This document shows, in pieces, positions 17,066-26,150 of a stretch of 64,000 nt of DNA. Made by a program: the position numbers and the translations under genes. The stretch comes from Sulfurimonas sp. (lineage in GTDB: Bacteria > Campylobacterota > Campylobacteria > Campylobacterales > Sulfurimonadaceae): positions 1 to 64,000 of the forward strand of contig NZ_JAPHUF010000010.1 of assembly GCF_026196735.1 (NCBI RefSeq), read 5' to 3'. Positions within the stretch are counted from its first letter, which is position 1. Every line of letters starts with the position of its first letter. The notes under the pieces are model-generated. The model saw only the letters and a list, made by a program, of their open reading frames with translations, was not told the DNA's origin and ran no database searches.

Positions 17066-17455
17066 TTATCTCTGTGTTTTGTCAAATTTTTTAGTAAATG
17101 TAGATAGGTCATCTTTTTTCTTCAAGTCACCGTTGTACTGAATATCTGATAGTTTGACATCGTCATCATTTAGCATTTTTGGAACAGCATCTCCATTGGC
17201 AATAACTTCCATATGTGCATCTAACTCATCTTCAGAGTACGCCATTTGCATATCAGCAGTAATTACATGTGGTATAGCTTCTATGATTCTAAGTTTATCA
17301 AGTTCTTCAGATACACCTTCACCCTCAATAGTAATAATAACTCTGCCTTCTTTATCATGCATATGATAATCACATACTTCACAATCCTTAAGAGCTTGTA
17401 CCACTTCATCTATGTACTTTGGAACTGTTTTAACTACTATGCTTGAAATATTCAT
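17066..17455 (-). CDS. napD: Periplasmic nitrate reductase chaperone NapD
   Basis: NapD binds the twin-arginine signal of NapA and holds back its export until the cofactor is in place. The 129-residue protein has the NapD ferredoxin-like fold in its first 80 residues ('ISSIVVKTVPKYIDEVV', 'GRVIITIEGEGVSEELDKL', 'IPHVITADMQMAY'). The C-terminal tail of about 45 charged residues is longer than in the 87-residue E. coli protein. It lies after napL in the usual Campylobacterota order A-G-H-B-F-L-D. Confidence 0.9.
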   Translation of the reverse strand: MNISSIVVKTVPKYIDEVVQALKDCEVCDYHMHDKEGRVIITIEGEGVSEELDKLRIIEAIPHVITADMQMAYSEDELDAHMEVIANGDAVPKMLNDDDVKLSDIQYNGDLKKKDDLSTFTKKFDKTQR

Positions 17456-17476
17456 ATCGACTTCCTTTTGTTGTTT

Positions 17477-18433
17477 TTATTTTACACTATATAAATTAAT
17501 GATTTGGTTATTGCTAGAGACTAAAAACTCCTCATCATTAATAAAGACTATATTTGATAGCGTCATTTTATTGCCGCTGTATTCTCCTATTTTTGACTTA
17601 GTTGCTGTATTGAACAGAGTTACATTATTGTTTTCGTTGCTAGAGTATGCAGCAATTTTACCACTCGGAGATAGGCCAACACTATAGACTAAAAATGTAG
17701 ATTTTATATGATATGCCGAATTAAATTTAAGTGAATAAACTCCAACTCTTCTATCTTGTCCGGCAGTTACAACGATATCATTTTTATATGCAATTTGAAA
17801 TATGTTGTCTACATTTTGTCCTTTTAGTTTTTTGATATTCTTGGCGCTTAATGTGTCATAAATTTGCACAACACCACTTTCATCAGCAACTGCAATTTTA
17901 GTTTTATCTTCACTTAGAGCAAAGTCAGAAAATTTAGCACCTGAGACTTGATACCTATAGTTTTGTTTGGCTTTGTTTATGTTATAAGATATTATTTCAT
18001 TACTAATAAGTGCCAAAATAACTGTGTTTTTGTTTAAATATTTGGCCTTGATAATACTTAGATTTTTTATATAATCGATAATCAGGCTAGTTTTATTGTT
18101 TTTATGAATATGTAATCTGCTGAAACCTTTTTTTGATTGAGATAAAATCATAATAACACCATCTAGCTCATCAACCGAATAAACTTTTGAATCAACTTCT
18201 TCGCCCATAAAATCTTCTATTTTAGGAAGTTTGATTTTTTTGACGAGCTTTTTATTGTTAAAATCAAAAACATCAACTATGCCGGCATCAGTAGCGCTGT
18301 AAATTTTAGAATCTTTATAAACTAAATCAACGACAAAGCCGCTTGAGATAAAACTATCAATTGGCTGCTTGAAATCTTTTGCTTGAATATAAATTACTGA
18401 TAATAAAAGTAAAAAAATAAATTTACTCATCAT
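17477..18433 (-). CDS. napL: Periplasmic nitrate reductase accessory protein NapL
   Basis: A 318-residue exported protein with an N-terminal signal peptide ('KFIFLLLLSVIYIQA') and a repetitive beta-rich body resembling a WD40-like propeller ('KIAVADESGVVQIYDTLSA', 'NDIVVTAGQDRRVGVYS', 'GKIAAYSSNENNNVTLFN'). NapL is a Campylobacterota-specific nap component of poorly defined role that supports full nitrate reductase activity. The start at 18433 follows AAAGG with a four-base spacer; the start region overlaps the napF stop (a second ATG at 18430 is possible). An open frame extends further up inside napF but lacks signal-peptide logic. Confidence 0.85.
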   Translation of the reverse strand: MMSKFIFLLLLSVIYIQAKDFKQPIDSFISSGFVVDLVYKDSKIYSATDAGIVDVFDFNNKKLVKKIKLPKIEDFMGEEVDSKVYSVDELDGVIMILSQSKKGFSRLHIHKNNKTSLIIDYIKNLSIIKAKYLNKNTVILALISNEIISYNINKAKQNYRYQVSGAKFSDFALSEDKTKIAVADESGVVQIYDTLSAKNIKKLKGQNVDNIFQIAYKNDIVVTAGQDRRVGVYSLKFNSAYHIKSTFLVYSVGLSPSGKIAAYSSNENNNVTLFNTATKSKIGEYSGNKMTLSNIVFINDEEFLVSSNNQIINLYSVK

Positions 18434-18912
18434 AAAACCTTTATGTCTATTGCATCTGTAGGACATCTGCTTATACAAAATCCGCAAGCCGTACACTTAT
18501 CATTTATAACTGGCATAAACATTGCAGCAAAGTCTATAGCATTGTCTAAACATGGATCTTTACAAGAAAAACACATCGTATGGTTCCAACTCAAACATTT
18601 TTGCCTGTCAATTGTTATAGTTGCATTTAAAATCTTTTTATCTTTTAGATTCAATACCCCAAACTCACACGCAATTGCACACTTATCACAGTAAGTACAG
18701 CCATTAGTTGAAAAAACTATATAAGGAGTTTTGTCATCTGCTATTTTAATTATCTCTTCTTCACAAACAGTGGCGCATTTTGCATCACACTTGCTACACT
18801 CACTCTGAAAAAGAGATTCATCACCAAAATATGGTGGTCTTAAGACCTTCTCTTGCTTTTTGTCACCTTTAATAGATGAAGCAAGAGAGCTAAAAAGCTC
18901 TCTTCTTTGCAT
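18430..18912 (-). CDS. napF: Ferredoxin-type protein NapF
   Basis: A 160-residue cytoplasmic iron-sulfur protein linked to NapA maturation or cofactor insertion. Cysteine groups appear in order: 'CSKCDAKCATVC', 'CTYCDKCAIAC', a divergent 'CLSWNHTMCFSCKDPC' and 'CTACGFCISRC', consistent with up to four [4Fe-4S] clusters. It lacks a Tat signal; the start 'MQRRELFSSL' contains a twin arginine but no hydrophobic stretch. The ATG overlaps the napB stop (TAATG). Confidence 0.92.
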   Translation of the reverse strand: MQRRELFSSLASSIKGDKKQEKVLRPPYFGDESLFQSECSKCDAKCATVCEEEIIKIADDKTPYIVFSTNGCTYCDKCAIACEFGVLNLKDKKILNATITIDRQKCLSWNHTMCFSCKDPCLDNAIDFAAMFMPVINDKCTACGFCISRCPTDAIDIKVL

Positions 18913-19613
18913 TAGTGATCTAAACTGCCGGCTGCAGAATCTGCATTTGCAACATCTTCTGGAGTAACATAGTTTGGAGCACCTTTAACTGTATCTAAAG
19001 AATCAGTTAACCTTCTTCCTGCCCAACTTGAATTAGTTGCACCATCATCTGTAGTAAAAGTTGGTTCAAAAGTATTCTCAACTGCTAGGTTACCTTGAGA
19101 TTGTGGCGCATGACATAGTGTACAGTTAAATCTTGAACCCTGAAGCACATCATATTGTACGATAGAAACTTCATTTTTATAGTTATCAGCCGCTTTTTGA
19201 AATGTACCGTTTACAACTTTATGCTTAGGTCTAAAGTCTGTAAAGTGTGACACCGGAATCGGCGTTGCACCCATTCCACCAGCCATCTCAGGCATATGAC
19301 AACTAACACATCTGTTATCTTCTGTCTTGATAGGTAACATACCGGTAGTATCATGTGGAATCATCGGTGGAGCATCTTGAAATGCTCTTTTAATCTTTGC
19401 ACTACCCATAGGCTGCGATGTTCTGTACTCAGTTTTTGAGGCTGTAGTACTATCTTCCGTATAAAGGTCGGTTTTTCTTAGACCTAAAGACGCTTCACTT
19501 ACTGCTGTTACTACTTGTGCTTTTGGTGAAGTTTTAGCACTTTCACCAGTACAACCAACCATTAGTAGTGCCGCAGCGACTAAACCAATCGTTATTTTAC
19601 TCATTGTTTTCAT
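18912..19613 (-). CDS. napB: Periplasmic nitrate reductase dihaem cytochrome subunit NapB
   Basis: Transfers electrons to NapA through two c-type haems. The 233-residue protein shows both haem sites, 'CVSCH' and 'CTLCH', plus the His residues around 'HDTTGMLPI' and 'VSHFTDFRPKHK' expected as distal ligands. It is longer than the usual 150-175 residues because of an N-terminal spacer ('SAKTSPKAQVVTAVSEAS') and a C-terminal extension. The signal peptide ends 'ALLMVGC', a possible lipobox, so this NapB may be membrane-anchored. GGGAG precedes the ATG. Its stop overlaps the napF start. Confidence 0.92.
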   Translation of the reverse strand: MKTMSKITIGLVAAALLMVGCTGESAKTSPKAQVVTAVSEASLGLRKTDLYTEDSTTASKTEYRTSQPMGSAKIKRAFQDAPPMIPHDTTGMLPIKTEDNRCVSCHMPEMAGGMGATPIPVSHFTDFRPKHKVVNGTFQKAADNYKNEVSIVQYDVLQGSRFNCTLCHAPQSQGNLAVENTFEPTFTTDDGATNSSWAGRRLTDSLDTVKGAPNYVTPEDVANADSAAGSLDH

Positions 19614-19614
19614 T

Positions 19615-20442
19615 TTACTCTCCCGTTTTTTTGTTTTTTGCTAGTTTTCGTATTGAAAAACTAAGAGCATTATCATCACACACTTCGATACATCTAGCAC
19701 AGTTTGTACACTCACCCGAAAGTACAGGTATGCTCTGTTTATCTATCATGTGTAATACTTGTTGCTCAGGACAAACAGTTTTACATTTCATACATGCAGT
19801 ACAATTTTCTGCTGTATGTTGCACTCTTATAAGACTAGTCTTTCCAACCAGTGAATAAAACCCACCAAGCGGACATACATGTCCACACCATCCATTTTTT
19901 AAAACGAATAGGTCAAAAAGAAAAATAATAAGCATCGCTGCCCATCCAAAACCTAAACCAAATATAATACCTCTATGAAGCATAGATATTGGTGATATAA
20001 ATTCAAAGGCTGTGACACCCATCATAAACGATAATATTAGACTTAATGCTAAAACCCAGTATCGCATATTACGCGAAGCCGGTTGTCTTTTTGAGATAGC
20101 ATCAACACCAAATTTTCTTCTCAAAAGTGCTGCTGCATCCGTAACTATATTTACAGGGCAAACCCAACTACAAAAAGCGCGACCGCCGATAAGTAGATAA
20201 AATATAGTAACTATAAAGACTCCTATAAGTAAATCTAAACTCAAAACAGCACCTGCAAAAAGCATTTGCAGTGCAGCAAAAGGATCACTTAAAGGAACAA
20301 CATCTAAAAAAAGTGATGAACTAAGATTACCCATAAGGATAGTCCATCCCCAAGCATTCGCTCCAAAATACAAAATCAGTAAACCTATCTGGGTAAATCT
20401 TCTAAAAAATAAGTATCGGTAATTATTCCAAAGATTTCTCAT
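19615..20442 (-). CDS. napH: Quinol dehydrogenase membrane component NapH
   Basis: With NapG it oxidises menaquinol and feeds electrons to NapB/NapA, replacing NapC, which is absent here. The 275-residue protein has four membrane segments ('IGLLILYFGANAWGWTIL', 'LDLLIGVFIVTIFYLLIGG', 'YWVLALSLILSFMMGVTAF', 'AAMLIIFLFDLFVL'). It has the conserved cytoplasmic 'CSWVCPVN' and 'CGHVCPLGGFYS' motifs, and two C-terminal [4Fe-4S] sites, 'CTACMKCKTVC' and 'CTNCARCIEVC'. The ATG overlaps the napG stop, and napB follows two bases after its stop. Confidence 0.95.
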   Translation of the reverse strand: MRNLWNNYRYLFFRRFTQIGLLILYFGANAWGWTILMGNLSSSLFLDVVPLSDPFAALQMLFAGAVLSLDLLIGVFIVTIFYLLIGGRAFCSWVCPVNIVTDAAALLRRKFGVDAISKRQPASRNMRYWVLALSLILSFMMGVTAFEFISPISMLHRGIIFGLGFGWAAMLIIFLFDLFVLKNGWCGHVCPLGGFYSLVGKTSLIRVQHTAENCTACMKCKTVCPEQQVLHMIDKQSIPVLSGECTNCARCIEVCDDNALSFSIRKLAKNKKTGE

Positions 20443-21251
20443 TAGTATAAATCCCCTGCATCATTTAAAGAATCAATAGCAGTTTCTTTACTTATCTCAG
20501 TTGTCGTTTTAATTTGCGAAGCATTTTCTAAACGCTTTTCATCTTGTTTATCCCAACCTTTGATATAGTAATTACCTGCTTTACCCATTGCAACTTCTCT
20601 TGGAAGTACAAAGATAGCTGCTTTTTCCGTAACACAAGCCTTTTCACACAGTCCGCAACCGGTGCAGACATTAGAGTGAACAACCGGCTTTAAAAAAGCG
20701 TGTTTACCTGTTCTTTCATTTCTTTCATATTCAACTGTTATCGCTTCACCCAATAAAGGACAAGCTCTATAACAAGCATCACATTGAATTCCCCAAAACG
20801 CTATACAACTCTCATCATCTACTACAGCAAGACCCATATCTGCTATATTGATATCAAGTTCTCCATTTGTTGTAACACTAGATTCATCAAGTGCTCCTGT
20901 CGGACAAACAGGAACACATGGAATATCTGGACACATATAACAAGGTATATCTCTAGGTATAAAATATGGAGTCCCTAGAGGTTTGTTATCACCCGGTTTT
21001 GCAAGTAACAGTGTGTCGTATGGACAGGCTTCAACACAAAGCCCGCATTTTATACATGTTTTCAAAAAATCTTCTTCTTTAATAGCTCCCGGTGGGCGAA
21101 GAAGAAGTTGTGAAGCCGTCACTTCATCAACATATGCACTCCACACAAAACCACCTAGAGCTGCTATACCAGCACCTCTCGCCATTCTTAAAATAAATTT
21201 TCTTCTGTCACTTACTGTTTCGTTTTTCATTTTATTAGGTTTGCCTTGCAA
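20442..21251 (-). CDS. napG: Ferredoxin-type quinol dehydrogenase subunit NapG
   Basis: A periplasmic iron-sulfur partner of NapH. It carries a Tat signal ('SDRRKFILRMARGAG') and four [4Fe-4S] cysteine groups: 'CIKCGLCVEAC', 'CYMCPDIPCVPVC', 'CDACYRAC' and 'CTGCGLCEKAC'. Two starts are possible. TTG at 21251 gives 269 residues and has the strong SD TAAGGAGAG, with 11 bases between AGGAG and the TTG. ATG at 21230 gives 262 residues but is 32 bases from that site. I favour TTG. It follows napA by 34 bases and overlaps the napH start. Confidence 0.93.
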   Translation of the reverse strand: MQGKPNKMKNETVSDRRKFILRMARGAGIAALGGFVWSAYVDEVTASQLLLRPPGAIKEEDFLKTCIKCGLCVEACPYDTLLLAKPGDNKPLGTPYFIPRDIPCYMCPDIPCVPVCPTGALDESSVTTNGELDINIADMGLAVVDDESCIAFWGIQCDACYRACPLLGEAITVEYERNERTGKHAFLKPVVHSNVCTGCGLCEKACVTEKAAIFVLPREVAMGKAGNYYIKGWDKQDEKRLENASQIKTTTEISKETAIDSLNDAGDLY

Positions 21252-21285
21252 AGTGCAAAACTCTCCTTATCCTTTATTTAATAGG

Positions 21286-24108
21286 CTATGCTTTGTAAAC
21301 TTTTACAGCACATTTTTTAAAGTCTGTCTGTTTTGACATTGGACATGTCGCATCTAAACATACTTTGTTAATAAATACTTTTTCATCGAACCAAGGTACA
21401 AATACTAAACCTCTTGGAGGTCTGTTCCTACCACGAGTTTCAACTCTAGCTTTAACTTTACCACGACGAGATTCAACCCATGCAAGTCCACCTTGTTTAA
21501 GGTCTTTAGCTTCTGCGTCAGCCGGGTGCATGTAACATAGTGCTTCTGGAACAGCACGAAATAGTTCAGGTACACGCATAGTCATTGTTCCTGAGTGCCA
21601 GTGCTCTAAAACACGACCGGTAGACAACCAAATGTCATATTCCGCATCCGGCATTTCTGGAGGATCCATATACGGACGAGCAAATATTTTCGCTTTGTTA
21701 GCCAATGATTTTTTCTTAGAATCTTTATCTTTACCGGTTAATGTACCACTTTGTAGAGCTTTTGCAAGTGTTCCATAGAATGCATGTGAGTTACCGCTTT
21801 CTTTAGTAGCTTTAGCTGCATATGGATCATACTTAGCATTAAATCTCCATGCTGTCTCTTTACCGTCAACAACAGGCCATTTAAGACCACGAACTTTATG
21901 GTACACATCAAACGGTGCAAGGTCATGACCATGTCCACGAGTAAACGCAGCATACTCTTCCCAAAGATATTTTTGGATAAAGAAACCATAGCCGTCAAAC
22001 ACTTTACCGTCAGTTCCAACAACTTGTCTCGCATCTCCGGAAGCTTCACTATTATCGTATCCAGCTTGGATAGGATCGTTTGCATCAATTTTATAAGTTT
22101 TAGCAATTTTGTTTGCAAACAATACTTCAAATAGAGTAGTATCAGCATTGTAACCCATTGCATAAGCTTTTTTTAGTACACTTGGAAGTGCTTTTTTTCT
22201 TGGTCCGCTTGGTGCATATTCGCCCCAAACTTCAGAAATTTTAAAACGCTTTGAAAGCTCAACCCATTGCCAAGTATCACTCATTGAATCGCCTACAGGA
22301 AGAACTTGCTGTCTCCAGTGTTGTGTACGACGCTCAGCATTACCATAAGCTCCCCATTTTTCATACATCATAGCAGATGGTAAGATAAGGTCAGAAACTT
22401 TAGCAGATATACCTGGATATCCATCAGAAGTAACAATAAAGTTATCCATTTCACGAGCCGCTTTAATCCAGTGAGAAGCTGATGCAGAACATTGGTATGG
22501 ATTACAAACATTTACCCATGCAAACTTGATTAAGCCATCTTCGATTCCTCTGTGTAATGCCATAATGTGCTGTTTACCAACGCCATTAAGAGTTCCTTGA
22601 GGGATCATCCATTTCTTCTCAGCTATAGCTCTGTGCTTAGGATTTTTAACCATCATATCAGCTGGAAGTCTGTGTGTAAATGTACCAACTTCACGAGCTG
22701 TACCACAAGCAGAAGGTTGCCCGGTTAATGAGAATGCTCCATCACCAGGTTTAGCTTGTTTATTTAGTAAAAAATGAACATTGTATGCAAGTGTATTTGT
22801 CCAAGTACCACGAGTATGTTGATTCATACCCATTGTCCAAAAAGATACTACTTTTCTACCTTTTTCAATATACAAGTCAGCTAACTCTTGAAGTTTTTCT
22901 TTGAAGCTCTCAAGATTTTCATCCGGATCACCTTTTACTATAGTTGCTGTATAGTGTAAATCGTATGGCTCTAAAGATTTTTTGTAATCTTCAAATGAGA
23001 TTTCCCAGTGACCTAATGTACCAGGAGTGTGATTCATTGTATCACCAGCTTTGTATCCATAAGGCTCTAATGCAGGTCCCTCTTTTTTAGAAACAGTTGT
23101 TTTCATCTCTTTGTCGATAATTTCCATCTCTAAAGCAGTATATTTACCGTTTTTAATCGATTTTTCATTAGCTCTTCTCATACCGTAACCGATATTTACA
23201 GGACCGGCTGCAAAAATCATATGTTTTTTAACAAAATCCCAGTCAATAATGCCTTCAGCTTCGTCTCTCATTACGATTTCTCTTGCAATATAATTCCAAA
23301 GAGCAGTATCAGTATTTGGTGAGAAGATGATTTCAGTATCAGCCAAATCCGAAGTTCTGTGAGTATAAGTCTGAATACTTATAACTTTTACTCTCTCAGG
23401 ATTTGATAGTTTTCTGTCTGTTACACGAGACCAAAGGATTGGGTGCATTTCTGCCATATTTGAACCCCAAGATACAATTGTATCTGTCAGCTCGATATCA
23501 TCATAGCAACCAGAAGGCTCATCAACACCAAATGTTTGATAAAAACCAACAACCGCAGATGCCATACAGTGACGAGCATTTGGATCGATAGCGTTTGATC
23601 TAAATCCTGCTTTCATAACCTTTTGAGCTGCATAACCCTCTTGAACAGTGTACTGCCCAGAGGCGAATACACCAACTGCTTCAGGTCCACCAGATTTAAG
23701 TGCTTTTTTGATGTGAATTTCCATCTCATCATAAGCTCTTTCCCAAGATACTGGAACAAATTTACCTTTTTTGTCAAATTTGCCATCAGCACCAACTCTA
23801 AGTAGTGGTTGAGTTAGTCTGTCTGCACCGTACATAATCTTAGCATTAAAGTAACCTTTAATACAGTTAAGACCACGATTTACCGGAGCTGCAGGGTCTC
23901 CCTTAACAGCCACGATTTTACCGTTTTTCGTAGCCATCATAATACCACAACCTGTACCACAGAAACGACAAGCTGCCTTGTCCCATCTCCAGTCTCCTTC
24001 AGCTTGGCCTGCCGCTGCTTCTAGCTCTGTTGGTACACTCATACCAACTGCTGCTGCTGCAGATGCTGCCGCTGAACTTTTAAGAAATTCTCTTCTCGAA
24101 AGTGACAT
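21286..24108 (-). CDS. napA: Periplasmic nitrate reductase catalytic subunit NapA
   Basis: Reduces nitrate to nitrite in the periplasm with a bis-MGD molybdenum centre and one [4Fe-4S] cluster. The 940-residue protein starts with a Tat signal ('[15 protein letters not shown]'). The cluster ligands are Cys47, Cys50, Cys54 and Cys82 (CX2CX3C then C after 27 residues). The likely Mo ligand is the Cys in '[12 protein letters not shown]'. The C-terminal molybdopterin dinucleotide-binding domain is complete ('[18 protein letters not shown]'). The length is typical of Campylobacterota NapA, longer than the E. coli form. It is the first gene of the operon, preceded by an FNR-like box and an extended -10 element. 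Confidence 0.98.
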   Translation of the reverse strand: MSLSRREFLKSSAAASAAAAVGMSVPTELEAAAGQAEGDWRWDKAACRFCGTGCGIMMATKNGKIVAVKGDPAAPVNRGLNCIKGYFNAKIMYGADRLTQPLLRVGADGKFDKKGKFVPVSWERAYDEMEIHIKKALKSGGPEAVGVFASGQYTVQEGYAAQKVMKAGFRSNAIDPNARHCMASAVVGFYQTFGVDEPSGCYDDIELTDTIVSWGSNMAEMHPILWSRVTDRKLSNPERVKVISIQTYTHRTSDLADTEIIFSPNTDTALWNYIAREIVMRDEAEGIIDWDFVKKHMIFAAGPVNIGYGMRRANEKSIKNGKYTALEMEIIDKEMKTTVSKKEGPALEPYGYKAGDTMNHTPGTLGHWEISFEDYKKSLEPYDLHYTATIVKGDPDENLESFKEKLQELADLYIEKGRKVVSFWTMGMNQHTRGTWTNTLAYNVHFLLNKQAKPGDGAFSLTGQPSACGTAREVGTFTHRLPADMMVKNPKHRAIAEKKWMIPQGTLNGVGKQHIMALHRGIEDGLIKFAWVNVCNPYQCSASASHWIKAAREMDNFIVTSDGYPGISAKVSDLILPSAMMYEKWGAYGNAERRTQHWRQQVLPVGDSMSDTWQWVELSKRFKISEVWGEYAPSGPRKKALPSVLKKAYAMGYNADTTLFEVLFANKIAKTYKIDANDPIQAGYDNSEASGDARQVVGTDGKVFDGYGFFIQKYLWEEYAAFTRGHGHDLAPFDVYHKVRGLKWPVVDGKETAWRFNAKYDPYAAKATKESGNSHAFYGTLAKALQSGTLTGKDKDSKKKSLANKAKIFARPYMDPPEMPDAEYDIWLSTGRVLEHWHSGTMTMRVPELFRAVPEALCYMHPADAEAKDLKQGGLAWVESRRGKVKARVETRGRNRPPRGLVFVPWFDEKVFINKVCLDATCPMSKQTDFKKCAVKVYKA

Positions 24109-24193
24109 ATTTTCTCCTATTTGATAATTTTTAAAATTTAGACGCTTTACCTACGACTAAAAAATAATTCTTTTTGTTAAGGTGTCCATTAAC

Positions 24194-24243
24194 AGTAGAG
24201 ATAGTATCACTTTGATGAGTTTAAAATATATGACCCAGGTCAA
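24194..24243 (-). promoter_or_regulatory. napA promoter with FNR/DNR-type operator
   Basis: On the minus strand TTGACCTGGGTCAT (24243 to 24230) matches the FNR-family pattern TTGAY-N4-RTCAA at 9 of 10 defined positions. The extended -10 element TGATACTAT follows (24209 to 24201). If transcription starts about seven bases beyond it, near 24194, the operator centre lies about 42.5 bases upstream, the spacing of a class II activated promoter. The leader would be about 85 bases. The likely ligand is the Crp/Fnr-family protein encoded at 25338-26006. No other feature was seen in the 225 bases between napA and the next gene. Confidence 0.6.
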
Positions 24244-24333
24244 GAAAGTAAGTTTTATTATTAAGATTGGTTTTATTTATTATAAGTGTAGACATTCGTA
24301 TCACTTTAAGGTAGAACTAAATAATTAGTAAAA

Positions 24334-25341
24334 TTATGATTTAGGTTTTTGACAACTTTTTGTAAGTTTTTCTAATTCTTTTTTAAGATTTGAGAGTTTT
24401 CTTGTTGAATTAATCAATTCTTCTGTTGATTCTATAACAATATCTTCACTATTGTTTAAATGTTTTGAAGTTATTGATTTGTCCTGTAGTTCACCTAAGA
24501 TTGAATCAAATTCATCAGTTAACTCTTCTAGCTTGGAAGAGGCATATTCTGATTGCTTTAGTGCTTCATTTGAATGCTCCATAGCGGAGTTTATTTTTTC
24601 TACAAAGCAGTTTATAGTGTCTCCAACTTCGACAATTTCGCTTTCACTTTCTGCTTCAAGTTTTATTGGACTTAGTTTAGAACTATTTTTATTGCTTAAA
24701 AGAGTTTTTGAATATTGCATAAATGAATCGACATGTGATTCAATAGATCTTAGTTGCATCATCGAGTATAAAAATATTATACAAAGTATGCCTCCGGCTA
24801 AGTATTGAACAGTTTTAATAAAGTTTGTTTTGTCTTCGGAATTGTTTGTGTACATTGTAACTAGCTTATCTACATTATCCAGAAGTATTGTATTGTTTTT
24901 ATATATTGAAAGTACAATTTCATCTCCTTTATCCCTGTCTGCGTAGGATTGAGTAAGAAGTTTAAAGTTTTGTACATCTTCATAATAAGCATCCCAAAGT
25001 TTGCGTATTTCAAGTAGCTGTGTAGATATATTATAGTTTAATATTGGTACTATTCCTTTATCGTGGTCACCATGTTTTAAAATATTTAAACCTTCTATAA
25101 ACTCATCAGAAGCCGAATTTAATTCATAGAAATCTTGATTAGATGTGTAATGAATATAAAATATATTTTTGGCTATTTTTTGAGTTAACATTCTTTGCTT
25201 ACCTGCAATGTTTATTATAAGAGCATCTTTAATGTTTTGCTGATTTAAGTATATAGTAGTAGCCAATACACTTACAACCAAAAAGACTAAAAGAGCACCG
25301 ATAAGTTTAATTTTTGTACTGATTTTATTTATTTTTTTCAT
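24334..25341 (-). CDS. Membrane P-box (NarX/PilJ-type) sensor protein without output domain
   Basis: A 335-residue membrane protein. TM1 is about 12-31 ('LIGALLVFLVVSVLATTIYL'). The following periplasmic domain starts with 'IINIAGKQRMLTQKIAK' (about 42-58), the P-box-like motif of the PilJ/NarX type-IV sensor family, where it binds nitrate or nitrite in NarX. TM2 is about 183-200. The cytoplasmic part (about 205-335) is a charged coiled coil ('KLEELTDEFDSILGELQDK') with no HAMP-kinase, methyl-accepting or GGDEF module. Its ATG overlaps the stop of the Crp/Fnr gene by four bases, and both lie upstream of napA on the same strand. Inference: a nitrate sensor working through protein contact, perhaps with that regulator. 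Confidence 0.8.
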   Translation of the reverse strand: MKKINKISTKIKLIGALLVFLVVSVLATTIYLNQQNIKDALIINIAGKQRMLTQKIAKNIFYIHYTSNQDFYELNSASDEFIEGLNILKHGDHDKGIVPILNYNISTQLLEIRKLWDAYYEDVQNFKLLTQSYADRDKGDEIVLSIYKNNTILLDNVDKLVTMYTNNSEDKTNFIKTVQYLAGGILCIIFLYSMMQLRSIESHVDSFMQYSKTLLSNKNSSKLSPIKLEAESESEIVEVGDTINCFVEKINSAMEHSNEALKQSEYASSKLEELTDEFDSILGELQDKSITSKHLNNSEDIVIESTEELINSTRKLSNLKKELEKLTKSCQKPKS

Positions 25342-26006
25342 GATGCTGAACCTTTATATATATTATGAAGTAATTCTTTATCTAGTATGATGACTTCTGA
25401 GTTTTTTATTTCAATAATAGAACTTCTTTTTAATTTTTTTAAAACACGAGAGAGAGTCTCGGGCTGAATATGCAGCATAAATGATACTTCATGCCGTTTA
25501 AGTCTGTTAAACATATCCAAATCATCACTAAGCATAAAAGCAACTTTTGCTGTTGCGTCAAATACAAGCTCTCTGTTTACAACACAGTGTAGTTGCTGTG
25601 TTTTTAGAAGGATTTCATTTATAAACTCATTGTTGAGTATGTTCTTGGATAAAAACTGATTTTTCAGTTCTGTAAAGTCAACTTCTAAAACTATACTATC
25701 TTCCATAAACTCAGCATTTGAAAAACAGTATATAGAATGCTCATCCAATGTTGTAAGTTCAGATATTAAAGAGTTTTTATATATATGGTATAAAAATATT
25801 TCATTATCAAATTTATCAATTTTATACACTTTTAATAACCCTGAGACTAAAAAAAAGATTTTATTATGTATATCATTTTCATAATACAAAATAGAGTTTT
25901 TAGGGTAATTAATGATTTTTGACATGCTAGCAACAATATCTAATTTTTCATTTGAAAGTGATTTAAAAAAAGATAGCTGCCGTATGTAGTCTAATTTGTC
26001 ATTCAT
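25338..26006 (-). CDS. Crp/Fnr-family transcriptional regulator
   Basis: A 222-residue regulator with an N-terminal cyclic-nucleotide-binding-like beta barrel (about 10-125) and a C-terminal winged helix (about 150-215). The recognition helix region is 'HIQPETLSRVLKKLKRSS'; the Glu and Ser-Arg spacing is that of FNR-type proteins that read TTGA half-sites. The N terminus lacks the Cys cluster of FNR, so it should not itself carry an oxygen-labile cluster, resembling NssR/DNR-type proteins of nitrogen-oxide control. Its location next to napA, whose promoter has a TTGAC-N4-GTCAT box, makes nap control likely. The four-base overlap with the P-box sensor suggests joint function. Confidence 0.88.
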   Translation of the reverse strand: MNDKLDYIRQLSFFKSLSNEKLDIVASMSKIINYPKNSILYYENDIHNKIFFLVSGLLKVYKIDKFDNEIFLYHIYKNSLISELTTLDEHSIYCFSNAEFMEDSIVLEVDFTELKNQFLSKNILNNEFINEILLKTQQLHCVVNRELVFDATAKVAFMLSDDLDMFNRLKRHEVSFMLHIQPETLSRVLKKLKRSSIIEIKNSEVIILDKELLHNIYKGSAS

Positions 26007-26150
26007 TATTATGTTTCTTTTTAAGAGGCATATTGGTTTGATTCACTGTATTTTAGCATAATTTTTTTTATTATTTAAAAAGTTTTTATCTTGTCATAAT
26101 GTTGGCATAAACATTGCTTATATATAAACAAATTAATTGAAGGGAATTAT

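Noticed and set aside
17154-17687. Plus-strand open frames across napD and napL
   Set aside because: Antisense shadows: the minus-strand genes are clear family members with SD sites and the frames have no recognisable protein pattern.
26007-26150. FNR-type box between the Crp/Fnr gene and the diguanylate cyclase
   Set aside because: Only single TTGA or TCAT half-sites without the N4 spacing were found.
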